From Aaosphaeria pasadenensis (lineage: Eukaryota > Ascomycota > Dothideomycetes > Pleosporales): a stretch of DNA of 64,000 bases. The DNA lies in assembly GCA_022813625.1 (NCBI GenBank), contig JAKLMB010000052.1:1-64000 (forward strand). The letters are read 5' to 3'. The position numbers and the translations under genes are program-made. Under the pieces are notes generated by a model. The model saw nothing but the letters and a program-made list of their open reading frames with translations, did no database searches and was not told where the DNA came from. Positions within the stretch are counted from its first letter, which is position 1; each line of letters starts with the position of its first letter. Below, one piece after another: positions 12,248 to 22,848 of this stretch.

Positions 12248-12284
12248 CTGCTGCTGGTTGGTTCATCCCTCTCACCGCCCTCAC

Positions 12285-13720
12285 TGCGCCCTACCCCTTC
12301 TGGGATTAGCGGCCCATGGTTTCTGCAAAGGGCCATTCATCCCACTTCATTCACTCTCATCGTGGCCATCAGACTCCGCCCTTCTTCTGCTTCCCCAGCA
12401 ACGCAATGCGTATCCACCTGTCATAGCAACCTGAGGCAAAATTTGCCCGTCTTACATACACAGACAGTACTTACCACCGGAGTCTGCCTGCAGCATCACC
12501 GCCGAACATTACTCTACCGCCTCGTAGTCTCCTTCAGCCTCATAGCCTTCTCATCGCTGTTGCCTCATTCTTGACCATCGTCCAATCGCTAGGCTGTGCC
12601 TCTCGGATATCATATAGTGCCTTTCGATCCAATTCATCAGGATTCAGCTTTAACCTGTGCCGACCTCTTTAGTGTCTTCAGCAGTTCTTTACGACGGCCT
12701 CTTCTTTGTTGACAGAGGGCTTCGGCAGGCTTCATTGATCCACCGCAAACAAATGCCACTGCTCAACCCCTCCCCCTCCAAAGCGACCCCACCTTCCAGA
12801 GTACGATCGAGCACGAGTCGAGCACGCGTCGAGCACGAACCGCATTGAGCCCCCTCCTCTTCGCCACTACTGGTATCAAGCCGAATGAATACACAGTCTT
12901 TCACAACGGCGACAGACCGACCATATCGAGTGACAAACAACTATGCCTATGCTGCGTACACTAGTCAATTTGAACAAAGAGGATTGCATGCATAGCGGCT
13001 TGTGGTTACTGCCATTCATCTCTTTACCGCTTGGGATCTTGATTGTTGTCTGTGATTGTGCTCCGTGCTTCCACGGAAACCCCTAGAATACACCCATGTT
13101 TTCGGTGTACAATACTTAACGAATTCCTCATGTTGACTGTGCATCTAGTGGTGGCCTCGTGAATCATAGAAGCATCCGGATGAACCTGCGGCCTTCTATC
13201 ATTTCCAACCCCTATCACCGAACAATCTCCGCAAGACTGTCCAACATGCATGTCTACAATAAGCAATTGATGTCAAGGCGATGACTAGGCGATCTAGAAT
13301 ACAAGCTTGCGATCCCCGGCAAGAGATCTTGAGTGGGTGTCCAGGCTGAGGGTTTTCCTATGGGATTCCGTTCTACCGGATATTAACCTTGATTTGATTG
13401 AACCGCCCAAATTCTGCTCCCATCTCTGATGAATGTTAAAGTTGGATTAGACTGGCTAAAGCTGATTCCAGCAATATCCACGAGGCTTCTGATTGCCGGC
13501 TTCTAAGACAAGTGCATGCGTGCTGATTCTGGGGTGCAGGACGACGTCCCAGAATGTATTGCCGACATACGACATGCTACTTCGGGATATGAAAACACCA
13601 TATATCGCAGCCAAAAATGGAATCAATAATGGGTACATATAGATATGATTTTGATTTATAGCCCACATCATGTCCTGTTTGACAGCTTTGCAATCTACTC
13701 TACGTAACCAACTCCGCGCC
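12285..13720. other. Gene-poor stretch upstream of AA9
   Basis: About 1.4 kb with no supported gene. A short triplicated motif, CGAGCACG-type, occurs near 12809-12840. The end of the stretch is the AA9 promoter. Confidence 0.5.
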
Positions 13721-14722
13721 ATGAAGTTTCTCGCCCTCGCCTCTGCGCTTGCAGTTCAGCAAGTCGTAGGTCACGCCATCTTCCAGCAGCTATGGGTCGA
13801 CGGCGTAGACAAAAGTAATACATGCATCCGAATGCCGTCGTCTAACACCCCAGTGAGCAACGTAGGATCCAACGACGTCCGATGCAATGCTGGTGGTTCC
13901 CGAGGTGTTGCTGGTAAATGTGCAGTCCCAGCTGGAGGCACAGTGACTGTAGAAATGCACCAGGTGGGCCTGTTCCTTGCCACCCCACAAGCATCGTAAC
14001 TCACATTCTGTGTCACAGCAACCCGGAGATCGAAACTGCAAGAATGAGGCCATCGGTGGCTCACATTACGGTCCTGTTCTTGTTTATATGACCAAGGTTG
14101 CGGATGCGTCGACCGCAGACGGTTCTACAGGCTGGTAAGTGGAAGCGGAACAAGCCCACAGGAAGCATATCATCTAGCCTATGTCACTTCAAGTGGAGAA
14201 CTAAGTCCCTGGCAGGTTCAAGGTCTACGAGAACGGATGGGCGGCCGCGAACAAGGGCGCCGCCGACAACGACTACTGGGGCGTCAAGGACATGAACAAC
14301 TGTTGTGGAAAGGTGGATGTCAAGATCCCATCCGATCTAGCAGCTGGCGACTACCTCTTGCGCGCCGAGGTCATCGCCCTTCATACCGCTGGTCAACAGG
14401 GTGGAGCGCAATTGTACATGAGCTGCTGTAAGTTGGACCATTTTTGACTTTACCAGCATTGTAGCACCGAGACTAAAAGCAACCAACAGATCAGCTCACA
14501 GTATCCGGCTCGGGCACTGCCACGCCTGCGACTGTGAAGTTCCCGGGTGCGTATAAGGCCGGTGACCCTGGCATCAAAATCAACATCCATGCCGCCGTAA
14601 GCAATTATGTCGTTCCCGGGCCGCCTGTCGTTGCTGGAGGCACTACAAAGGTTCCAAATCAGGGTGCTTCCTGTGCAAAGAAGAATGTTCTACGCGGGAC
14701 CAATGACATCTTCGCACTATAG
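13721..14722 (+). CDS. AA9 lytic polysaccharide monooxygenase (cellulose-active type)
   Basis: Exons 13721..13963, 14019..14134, 14216..14427 and 14490..14722, 267 aa. A 17-residue signal peptide is followed directly by His18 (HAIFQQLWVDG), the mature N-terminal histidine of the copper brace. The second brace histidine is His97 in GSHYGP and the axial tyrosine is Tyr187 in GGAQLYMSC; His176 and Gln185 complete the usual second-sphere set. MHQQPGDR and FKVYENGW are also typical. All three introns (55, 81, 62 nt) have good donors and restore family sequence. There is no C-terminal cellulose-binding module; the protein ends shortly after a short linker. Secreted copper enzyme that oxidatively cleaves beta-1,4-glucans. 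It sits tail-to-tail with a pectin-side-chain hydrolase. Confidence 0.95.
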
Positions 14723-14875
14723 ACAACATCCACCACTACTCAATGGAGGGACTACATTGTGGCTAAGGAGCATTCAATCGTAGCAACCAGATAGCAAAGC
14801 ACCTTAACTCAGTGGTTTTATCAATTACAGGGGAATCTCAAACTTTGATTTTATCTAAATTGCCAGCAAATTCGT

Positions 14876-16009
14876 CTAAATATACAACCGCACGAACTCT
14901 CCCAAAGCCATGATGGCCATAGCCTGACCATACGGCATGCTCGTGATAGGGATGTCCTTGTAATGCTTCAAATCGTGACCCATGGCCGTTCCGAAACTGA
15001 CATCCTGCAACTCTCCCTCCTCGTTGATCTTACCCAACACCGCCTTGATAGCCCTAACAGCGGGCTCCAAGAACTCCTCACCCACATACCTCTTCCTAAC
15101 CGCCTTCAACATACCATACGCGAAGCCCGCCGTCGCCGACGCCTCCTCATAACTCCCCTCCTCCAACGGCACATCAATCAGCGTCCTCCACAATCCATTC
15201 TCCTGCTGATGCTTCTTCAACGCCCTACACTGCGCATCCAGCAATCCCAACAAGAACTGCCTCAACGGATCCCCCTCCTTCAACTCCAACAACTCCACGA
15301 AATCGGGAATCACAATCGTGAGCCACGAGTTCCCTCTCGCCCACCTCGCCTTGGCGAAATTATGTCCCAGTCCCTCCTCCTCCTCACCTGCAAACTTCCA
15401 CCCGTGAAAGAACAACCCCGTCGTCGGATCAAACAAGTACTGACAATGCAGCAAGAACTGCCTCTTCGCCTCCTCCACATACTCAGGCCTGTTCAGCGTG
15501 AGCCCGATCTTCGCGAGCGGCAGCGCCGACATCATCAGCGTGTCGTCCCAGAGCTCGTTCTTGTTGAACGAATTGTACGTCTCGTGCTGGAAGCCGCCGT
15601 ACCGGGTGCGGGGGAGCCCGTGCATCACCCACTCGGCCCACGTGTCGAGCCAGGGGACGTACGTCTTGTCGCCCGTATCCTCATACAGATACGCGAGGGT
15701 GAGGAAGGGCGACATGGTGTTGATGTTTTTGGTGGTGCCTTTGCCGAGCTGTTTGGCGAACCACTCGAGCATGATGGTCTTGGTGGAGGCGTCGCCGGTC
15801 AGCGTGTAGTAGTGGTATAGCCCGTAGAGACCGATGCCGTGGGTCCATTCCCAGCCGTCCCAGCCTTTTGTGTCGATTATGCGGCCGTCGTCGAGCTTGA
15901 GGAGGAACTCGCCGGTGGTGTCGTGGATGTTGATGAGGTTGTGGGTGAGGAGTTTGATGGCATTGTGGATTTGCTCGGATTTTAGACCGTGGGTTGTGAG
16001 TGTTGACAT
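14876..16009 (-). CDS. GH105 unsaturated rhamnogalacturonyl hydrolase
   Basis: Single exon, 377 aa from the ATG at 16009. The frame is open upstream to 16171 and could add 54 residues rich in Ser/Thr, but the shorter start matches family length. The (alpha/alpha)6 barrel signatures are visible: WDGWEWTHGIGLYGLY, the catalytic-Asp region NELWDDTLMM near residue 154, GLFFHGW, WARGNSWL and ASATAGFAYGM. No signal peptide is evident from the short start, consistent with an intracellular enzyme acting on unsaturated oligosaccharides made by rhamnogalacturonan lyases. It converges with the AA9 gene 150 nt away, making a small cell-wall-degradation pair. Confidence 0.9.
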   Translation of the reverse strand: MSTLTTHGLKSEQIHNAIKLLTHNLINIHDTTGEFLLKLDDGRIIDTKGWDGWEWTHGIGLYGLYHYYTLTGDASTKTIMLEWFAKQLGKGTTKNINTMSPFLTLAYLYEDTGDKTYVPWLDTWAEWVMHGLPRTRYGGFQHETYNSFNKNELWDDTLMMSALPLAKIGLTLNRPEYVEEAKRQFLLHCQYLFDPTTGLFFHGWKFAGEEEEGLGHNFAKARWARGNSWLTIVIPDFVELLELKEGDPLRQFLLGLLDAQCRALKKHQQENGLWRTLIDVPLEEGSYEEASATAGFAYGMLKAVRKRYVGEEFLEPAVRAIKAVLGKINEEGELQDVSFGTAMGHDLKHYKDIPITSMPYGQAMAIMALGEFVRLYI

Positions 16010-16171
16010 TGTGGTGGTTTCTCCTTGGGAGAGTGTGAAAGAGTTGGGTTGTGTGATGTAGGTGGAGGCTTTGGCTCTCAAAGGGTTGGTTTTGTGCAAT
16101 TGAGAAATCGTGGAGAGAGAAGAAGAAAGTGAGGAGAGAGAATGAGATTGAAAAATGTGGGAGCTCCGCAA

Positions 16172-17417
16172 TTCAAAACAATTTACCCTTTCTCCGTCTT
16201 TTTGAACTCGTCGTCGCCCGCGGGGTTGTTAGCTAAACTACCTGAGCTATGAGTTAAGACGGTGGGTGGTCTTGGTGGGGCACCTCGTGCGCAATCATCC
16301 CGAGCTCAATTGAACAACATCATCTTCTCTCACGAAGCTATTTTAAAGCGCAATGCTGACTATACAATCCATAAGGCACCTAGGTCCGTGGCAAGCAAGG
16401 CATTAATTCGCTGTTGCGTTTGCCAGATAGGCAATGCTGCCGAGAGCTAATCTCTTCAGCCATGGATCCATCGAGTTGCATCAGAGGGAATACAGTACAC
16501 CACGCTGTTCCAACATCGGACTGTCCTCTACACGCCTTTCTGCAAAAGCCGGCATCACGGAATATCACATTTTGGCGCGTGTCGGCTCGCTATTGCATTA
16601 TACCGCCGTGTCTCTTCCTATGTCTTACTATGCAATCAATTGGATTGAATAGGCCCGCAACGGCGTCTTGGGACATCGATGGCTTCGGCGGCTTTTGCCC
16701 CGACGCGGAGCTCAGGCTACGTGCGGTCTCCGCCTTTTTTGTCTGGGGGCGTGACCATCTTCTTATGGAGGGAACAAATAACACGTCTCACTGAGTAATT
16801 ATACGTTTTGCTTTGTGGCTGCTCGTCGGCGTAATTCGCATCTCTTTGGTCGGTCGGATGAATGGTGAAAAGATGGTGGTGCTCACAGTAGGGCCTCGGC
16901 TCGGTGGAATTGGTCTCGAAGCTAGGATAGATGTGGGGAATCGTGGGTTTCTGGGGTAATTATACTTTTGGTACGGGGTTGTCTCTCTGCCTTTAACATA
17001 CCGCGACTTTTGTCTCTTCAAAATCTTCAAACCCAACTGACATTGTGCACCTTTTCGTCATGTTCCAGTGGTTTTTCTCTCATGAATATGTGCGGTAGTT
17101 GCCACTTGCGAGCTCATTATCAATATATCTTCTTCGGACCAGCTGCATGTGCATTTTCTGTACTCAAGACGTCCATTGCCATTGTCCAAATAATTTTCAG
17201 TTCACCACGTCAACGACGACGACAAAGCTGTTGCATCAGAAACCTGTGTACAATTCTTCAAATGATTGGGAGAGCAGCAATTTCAAAAGTAAACGAATAC
17301 GCGGCACATCCTGTCTTTGCAATAGCGTGATATACACGCACGTTCCCAACAAATCTAAAACACTAACATAGCTGAAGCAAAAATTATAGAGTGCTTTTGG
17401 GGTATCGAAATCACCGC
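16172..17417. other. Gene-poor stretch
   Basis: About 1.2 kb with only unsupported short frames on both strands. I see no repeats, RNA genes or domain-bearing frames. Confidence 0.5.
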
Positions 17418-18450
17418 TCAAGAGCCGGACATAACCAATACATCAAGGTACGCCGCTGCGTTCTCTTCAAACCCATGCTGCCAAAACAATCCAAACAGCC
17501 TCGCAATCTCCATACACCGGCGATCCACCTCCGACACCTACCCAACCTCCCCATAGAACGCATCCCAGAACCGTTCCCTGAGGCGAATATGGTCGTGATG
17601 GAGGTGTCATGTGCTCTACGTTTGGACGCCCAGTACGACCTCAAGACTAGCGAGCGAGACGCCGAATGGAGCGATAATGGCATCTTGCCAATCGACAATG
17701 CCCGTGATCCCACCTGTGTGCTCGTCTACATGGATGTTGTTTTCCAACAGGTCGTCGTGCTGAACGACCATGGGGTACTCGTGGCGGAAGAGGAGGGAAG
17801 CGCAAGACGGATCTCGTCCAGCTTTGGGAGAAATCGCTGCGGTGTGGTCTGTGAAATCGTATCGAGCGTCTGGTTATATTCGTCGAGCAAGTTTGGGGGT
17901 GCTTCAATTACTGGTACTGGCCGGTTGTTCCACGCTGATGCAAAGAACCTAGTTTTTTAGTCATGTCTAGTTAGCGAATATCGCCTCCAAGAAAACATTG
18001 TCTACAGGAGGGATGTCATACCTGGCAAAATCCTCTACAGTCCGCTGCAGATGGGTCTCCATCCCAGGCGCAAGAAACCGACGCCGGACTCGACAGAAAG
18101 CCTGTCCGCGGACGAGATCCCATTCATACACATGTGGCGGGGCCAAACATGCCGTGCTCTACGAAGCCAGGGACAAACCCTCCATATGATTGTCTTGCCA
18201 GCTCTAAGACCTTTGGTCTCAGCTTGTAGGTTCGATATTGAACGACCTTGGGTACACGATCAACTTCCAGAGTATAGCTCGTCGCACCCTGCACCGGTGT
18301 TGGTGAGACGGGGCTATCTAATAGCATGGATGCAATGCTGTCGCACTCATCTTTGGTGATGGCTTCATGCTTTTGAAAATAAATCCTTATCTGGGCGGTA
18401 GAAAGCCTGTCGTAGCTCTCAGGCTTTGCTGCGTACTTGGTAATATTCAT
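17418..18450 (-). pseudogene. Decayed phosphotransferase (APH/ChoK-like) pseudogene
   Basis: The minus strand carries most of an aminoglycoside-phosphotransferase-like protein in broken frames. The first ~105 codons (18450 to about 18140) are open. A one-base excess at the GGGG run 18139-18142 then shifts the frame; the next frame reads VYEWDLVRGQAF. A GTATGA intron near 18015-17945 follows. A second single-base shift (missing base) lies near 17784-17799. After it come the kinase signatures HDDLLENNIHVDE and GIVDWQDA. Three in-frame stops follow: TAG at 17616-17618, TGA at 17607-17609 and TAG at 17538-17540. Downstream sequence (FWDAFYGEVG, ARLFGLFWQHGFEENAA) stays recognisable, so decay is recent. 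Sequencing error could explain a homopolymer shift but not the whole set. Confidence 0.8.
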
Positions 18451-19377
18451 GATTATTCCTGAGTATATCGCCAGAATGGACTATGACTGCTGAAATACGC
18501 ACAGTGCCGTTTCTGGATCATGCTAAAGTTGTAGACGTGAAGCAGCAATGTGAAAATTTATTTAATGGGTTGCACTAAAATTGTGTCCCTTGAATAGTTA
18601 TTGATACTGGTGCGCAACACGTGAATCGGGGTAATACCTCACGTAGTTCAGTCGTACAACCTGATATCACACTACTAAACTACTGGTAAGTCAGAGACAC
18701 AACCATACAATGGCACCTACACAGTGCATACATATCATCCTGGCCGCACCCCAAAATTTAGATTGTCCAGCGGTATGGATTTGTCTTCCGCAGGGACTGA
18801 TGATCCAACATGGTGGAGGTCAGAAGTTCAAAGGGCACTCGGAGCACGTTGTTTTACCGATTACGCAGAGGCTTAGATGAATTGAAGGAACAGGCTTGAT
18901 TGAAGTGACAAAACTTCTACTGTAATGAGCATTTAAATTGAGTTGCATTCAACACAGCGAGCAGTAGATGTCCACTGTTGGTACCCAAAGAAATGCATCA
19001 ACCATGTCGATACCAGGTCTTCATCTTTGTTTTGAGACACTCAGTACACAAGTCCCACATTTCTCCATTGTCGAAGGCCGAGTGGATAACGCAGGGACCT
19101 AGGTGCGTTATTGCGACTCAAAAGCTCGTCGGTACTTCGTTTTTGGGGGAGGCCATTTCCAGTCAAGCTGTGTCCTGGGGAACCTAAAACATCATTGGAC
19201 GAAAGGACGGGCGTCTATATTCGTAGTTTCGGGAACGGCCGCAGATCCCTGCAGGTTGACCCCCGCTTTGCGTCGACATCTTCAGGCAGCTCCACCACGC
19301 CTTATCAATAAACCGTTCAATGTTGTTTATCGAAAAAGACCTGCCTCAGTTTTTGCTTTCTATTCCTTCATCCAGCC
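18451..19377. other. Intergenic
   Basis: No supported gene in about 0.9 kb. The stretch is somewhat AT-rich and holds no clear repeat. Confidence 0.5.
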
Positions 19378-20130
19378 ATGAGTGACCTCGAATCTATGTT
19401 AGAGCAATTGGATCTTATCGGCAAACATATGTGGGACATCTCTCTTGACAAGTCCTCGTTCAGTAGCCTGAAAACGAAGATATCGGACTTGGAAGCGCAG
19501 ATTGCTGTGCATGATGCACTCCAAAATACTGTGAGGCAACTACAGGAATCCGGTACCTCTACTTTGACGAAACCCCAGAGTAGAGTATCAAAATTCCTCG
19601 AAACTCTCTACGGAAACAACGCAAGTGCCACAGACGAGTCCCGGTGGAACTCATTGCGCTGCTTGGACTGTGAAACGTTTCTGTTCATTGCCGTATCTTA
19701 CACTCCCATGGATATCACGAAAATGCCCCGTATTGGATTCCAGTATCTCATCGAAAGCGCTCCGAAGTATCTTAGTAAAAAGCTGCTGCCTCCTAGATGG
19801 ATGTTTAGTAGGGAGCTCCAGCTGGGAGTGGCAGATAAAGCGGACCTGACAGGCATAGCGCAGTTTAAGAGACGTTGGTACCAACCCTCCCTGGAATGCC
19901 AACTCAGCTCACTCATTGAACAAGGATATCATGAACTAGAATTTGACATGAATAATACTCTGGATGATGAGGAGCGACGCAAGCGTCCCCGAGCAGGTTC
20001 GTCGAGAGTTCAGAATTGCCTTCTATCCATCTCATTTCATACACAGAAGGACAAAGTAACGATAAAGATGGTCCGCCTCGGAAACTATTGCTGCCTCGCT
20101 ACTACAAGTAGCGCCGAGATAGTCCCGTGA
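19378..20130 (+). CDS. Hypothetical protein with N-terminal coiled coil
   Basis: Single frame of 250 aa from ATG 19378. Residues ~1-60 have heptad-like Leu/Ile spacing (MSDLESMLEQLDLI, LKTKISDLEAQI), so a coiled coil is likely. The remainder is a mixed globular-looking region with no domain I recognise. The stop overlaps a GTGAGT donor-like sequence at 20127, so a further exon cannot be excluded. It lies between two phosphotransferase-type genes in an accessory stretch. Confidence 0.45.
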   Translation: MSDLESMLEQLDLIGKHMWDISLDKSSFSSLKTKISDLEAQIAVHDALQNTVRQLQESGTSTLTKPQSRVSKFLETLYGNNASATDESRWNSLRCLDCETFLFIAVSYTPMDITKMPRIGFQYLIESAPKYLSKKLLPPRWMFSRELQLGVADKADLTGIAQFKRRWYQPSLECQLSSLIEQGYHELEFDMNNTLDDEERRKRPRAGSSRVQNCLLSISFHTQKDKVTIKMVRLGNYCCLATTSSAEIVP

Positions 20131-20509
20131 GTATTGCTGCGCAATGTCCTGCATTCACAAGCAGGACACTAAGCCTCGAAACTTGCCATGTGTCTCTTGC
20201 TCTACGCGATGGTTGGATTTGCTGGTTTTATCGTGGCGTTATTTTCTTTGTAGCATATGAAACGATCCTTGCCTTCCTCTGAACCTGGGCTGATGTATAA
20301 CGGAGCGGGAAATCTGTACCTCCGAAGACCAAAATACGGAGGCTAATGTTAGCTCCCGCCTGGGGTTTACTCCCTTCAATGTCTCCAGACCTCCTCCGTT
20401 GAAACTGATTAAAGAAATTGAGGTGAATTACGGCAGTCCTAGTTCTTCAGTCGTTCAAATGCCTTGAATAATTTGTTCAGTCGCGTGTTTTGCTCTCACC
20501 ATCATACAA
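20131..20509. other. Intergenic
   Basis: Promoter side of the next gene; no gene seen. Confidence 0.5.
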
Positions 20510-22207
20510 ATGTCCCATTCCCTCCCCCTCCTTAAGGGTCGCATTACGCTGGAGGAAGCACTGGATGAAGAATATGATGTGCTCCACGAGTTATCATACC
20601 CACAGAAGCGATTAGACTTTTTCTTCTACCTTCTGGAACACCGTCAGGATATTGAGGATCTTGTCTCTTTCCACCTGGGAGTCCCTAGAGAAGCCTGCAA
20701 AGCTGCAGAAGATTTTCGAGAATGGATTCATGGCAGCTTCAATGCCTGTATCCCTGTCTATATCGACGACACAGCCAGGGTCAGCATTAATAAGGTATTC
20801 ATCAGATTTCCGTTGCCGTACAAGGTTGGAGAGAAGTCGTACTCAGGTAACGCAGAGGAAAAGCTCCGATGCGAAGTCGCCACCTACATCTGGATTGAGA
20901 GCAACTGCCCCGATATTCCCGTGCCATGTCTGCGAGCGTTCGGCTTTCCCAACGGTCAAAGTGTACGTTCCAAATTGACTATTCTCACTTATGCAGAGGA
21001 AGCTAACTCAATTGACCTCGCTCGGTTTTCTGCACTGGAAAATGCTCCTCTTTTCGCGCGACTCTCATGGTGGTTTCGTCGCGTAGCCCTGCAGCTGTTT
21101 GGATACCCTATCCCGTCCCGATACGTACGCCGACACCTACCGCTTTCCATAGACAATGGATATCTGATTGTGGACTGTGTAAAAGACGGTGAGATGCTCT
21201 CTCAGTCCTGGGAATCGCTACGCCATGACCAGCGCCGCAAAGCGAACCTCTTTACTGGCCTGTCACGAATGATGCTTTCGTTGGCTCGGGTACAATTTCC
21301 GCGCATTGGGTCCTTCACAATCGATACCAACGGTGTCCTAAGCCTTACAAACCGCCCTCTAACATGCTCGCTACAACAACTAGAGAACTGCAGTATCCCA
21401 ACGAATATTCCCAGGAACTTGACTTACACCACCTCGGACGCGTATTTGTCGGATCTCCTTGCATGCCATGATAACCGTATACGATATATGCCGAACTCTA
21501 TAAATGATACAGCAGATGGTCAGCAGCAGCTCTCGGCTTTGACAATGATGCGAGCCCTTCTTCGGCATTTTACTGATCACAGCCTGCGTAACGGGCCATT
21601 CATTCTGATGCTTGCAGACCTTCATCAAAGTAATATTTTCGTCGACAGTGACTGGCATATCACAGCTATAATTGACCTCGAGTGGGCATCTGTGCTACCC
21701 ATAGAGATGCAACATCCACCATATTGGCTGACCGGGGCATCATTGATAGACAGGCTCGTTGGAGAGGAACTGGAAGATTCTGCGCGTGTGCACGCAGAGT
21801 TCATGGCGATCTTTGAAAAGCACGCAGAGTTCATGGCGATCTTTGAAAAGGAAGAGCAGTCCGTCAGAAACGGCAATACCCTACACACTCAGATCATGCG
21901 CAAAGGTTGGAATATCGGAAACTTCTGGTACTTTTCTGCGCTGGACTGTCTGAACGGGCTATACAGTCTCTATATGTCACATATTCAAAGGATATTTGCC
22001 CCTTTGGACGATTCTGGCCCTGAATTTGATCGGACTGTATCAGCGTACTGGATGCCTAAAGCAGAAGAGTTCATCGCCACGAAGCTAAGAGATAAGGAAG
22101 TGTATTCCAGTCAACTCCGGGAAAGATTTGCATCTGAGCTTCAGAGTCTTGAGGTAAATACCAATGCTACTGAGGAAGACAATGATGTTTCTACTGAGCA
22201 AGGATAA
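20510..22207 (+). CDS. Phosphotransferase-family (APH-like kinase fold) protein
   Basis: 565 aa, drawn as a single exon. The N-terminal lobe has VFIRFPLPYKVGE and a glutamate-bearing segment (EEKLRCEVATYIWI). The catalytic-loop equivalent is LMLADLHQSNIFVD (D-x-H-x4-N) and the metal-binding segment is AIIDLEWAS; both are diverged but recognisable versions of HxDxxxxN and IDxxxA. The C-terminal third is helical (WYFSALDCLNGLYSLYM). Two oddities: residues ~153-173 look like an exonised intron (GTACGT donor at 20963, GCTAAC branch at 21002, but GG where the acceptor AG should be), and an exact 30-bp tandem duplication repeats ten residues. Substrate is unknown; such families are strongly expanded in Pezizomycotina. 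A broken relative lies at 17.4-18.5 kb and another intact one at 50.8 kb. Confidence 0.75.
   Translation: MSHSLPLLKGRITLEEALDEEYDVLHELSYPQKRLDFFFYLLEHRQDIEDLVSFHLGVPREACKAAEDFREWIHGSFNACIPVYIDDTARVSINKVFIRFPLPYKVGEKSYSGNAEEKLRCEVATYIWIESNCPDIPVPCLRAFGFPNGQSVRSKLTILTYAEEANSIDLARFSALENAPLFARLSWWFRRVALQLFGYPIPSRYVRRHLPLSIDNGYLIVDCVKDGEMLSQSWESLRHDQRRKANLFTGLSRMMLSLARVQFPRIGSFTIDTNGVLSLTNRPLTCSLQQLENCSIPTNIPRNLTYTTSDAYLSDLLACHDNRIRYMPNSINDTADGQQQLSALTMMRALLRHFTDHSLRNGPFILMLADLHQSNIFVDSDWHITAIIDLEWASVLPIEMQHPPYWLTGASLIDRLVGEELEDSARVHAEFMAIFEKHAEFMAIFEKEEQSVRNGNTLHTQIMRKGWNIGNFWYFSALDCLNGLYSLYMSHIQRIFAPLDDSGPEFDRTVSAYWMPKAEEFIATKLRDKEVYSSQLRERFASELQSLEVNTNATEEDNDVSTEQG
21791..21850 (+). repeat. Exact 30-bp tandem duplication inside coding sequence
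   Basis: Bases 21791-21820 and 21821-21850 are identical and encode HAEFMAIFEK twice in frame. The absence of any mismatch points to a recent duplication. Confidence 0.95.
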
Positions 22208-22848
22208 CACAATTCATAGCTAGGTTGAGACAACTTCAATCAGCCCAGCGACCTTCATCATTTCGAAGCCGTAGCCCCAATGTGCTACCAATGGCCTAAC
22301 CAGTCTTACTACCTTGCACATTCTCAGCCTCGGCCTTTTGCTTAGCCTCAGCCTTCTCTTTGGCTTCTTTCAACGCTTGATTTTCCCGCAGGACAAGGGA
22401 TGGCCTGGCGCACAAGGAGAGCGACTTGATCGCAAGTGTAACGGTTGGCCTGAGTGGCTTAAAAGATTGGGTGAACAGTGCGATGAATTCGGTAAAGAGC
22501 CATAAGGGCGTCCTCCTGATTCTAATAGCAACTTTATTGTGAAGGTCTTCTTGTAGAGTTACCCAGTACTACGGGCATCAATAGTGGAGTACCATGGGAT
22601 ACTGCCAATAGTGAGTCAACAGTCGAACCAGTTCCTAATATGTCCAGTGGGTTTTAAATGAACTTATCATTCACTGTGAACGACTGTAGACCAGATTTTT
22701 TCCCTCGCGGCTATGCAAAATTAAAAATAACTCCAGGCCACTTCCTCAGCTGCATCTCTAGTAGCACCCTACGACGATATATGTATGTTTGACCTCTTTA
22801 CCTATATATACTAGTACAGCCTAGATATTTCATACCATCTTTATTAAA
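22208..22848. other. Intergenic with coding-like minus-strand fragment
   Basis: The minus strand around 22405-22305 reads as a Lys/Glu/Ala-rich helix (LRENQALKEAKEKAEAKQ) ending in a stop. No start or continuing exon was found, so it is at most a relic. The end of the stretch (22790-22848) is AT-rich with TATATATA. Confidence 0.35.

Noticed and set aside
14963..15820. 285-codon plus-strand frame opposite GH105
   Set aside because: Antisense shadow of a clear GH105 gene; Arg/Leu/Gln-rich with no family features.
17391..17960. 189-codon plus-strand frame
   Set aside because: Antisense to the phosphotransferase pseudogene; no protein features.
22430..22500. tRNA-like segment (GGCCTGAGTGGCTTAAAAGA)
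   Set aside because: Resembles a Ser/Leu tRNA D-arm, but no matching acceptor stem, anticodon stem or T-loop GGTTCGANNCC was found.
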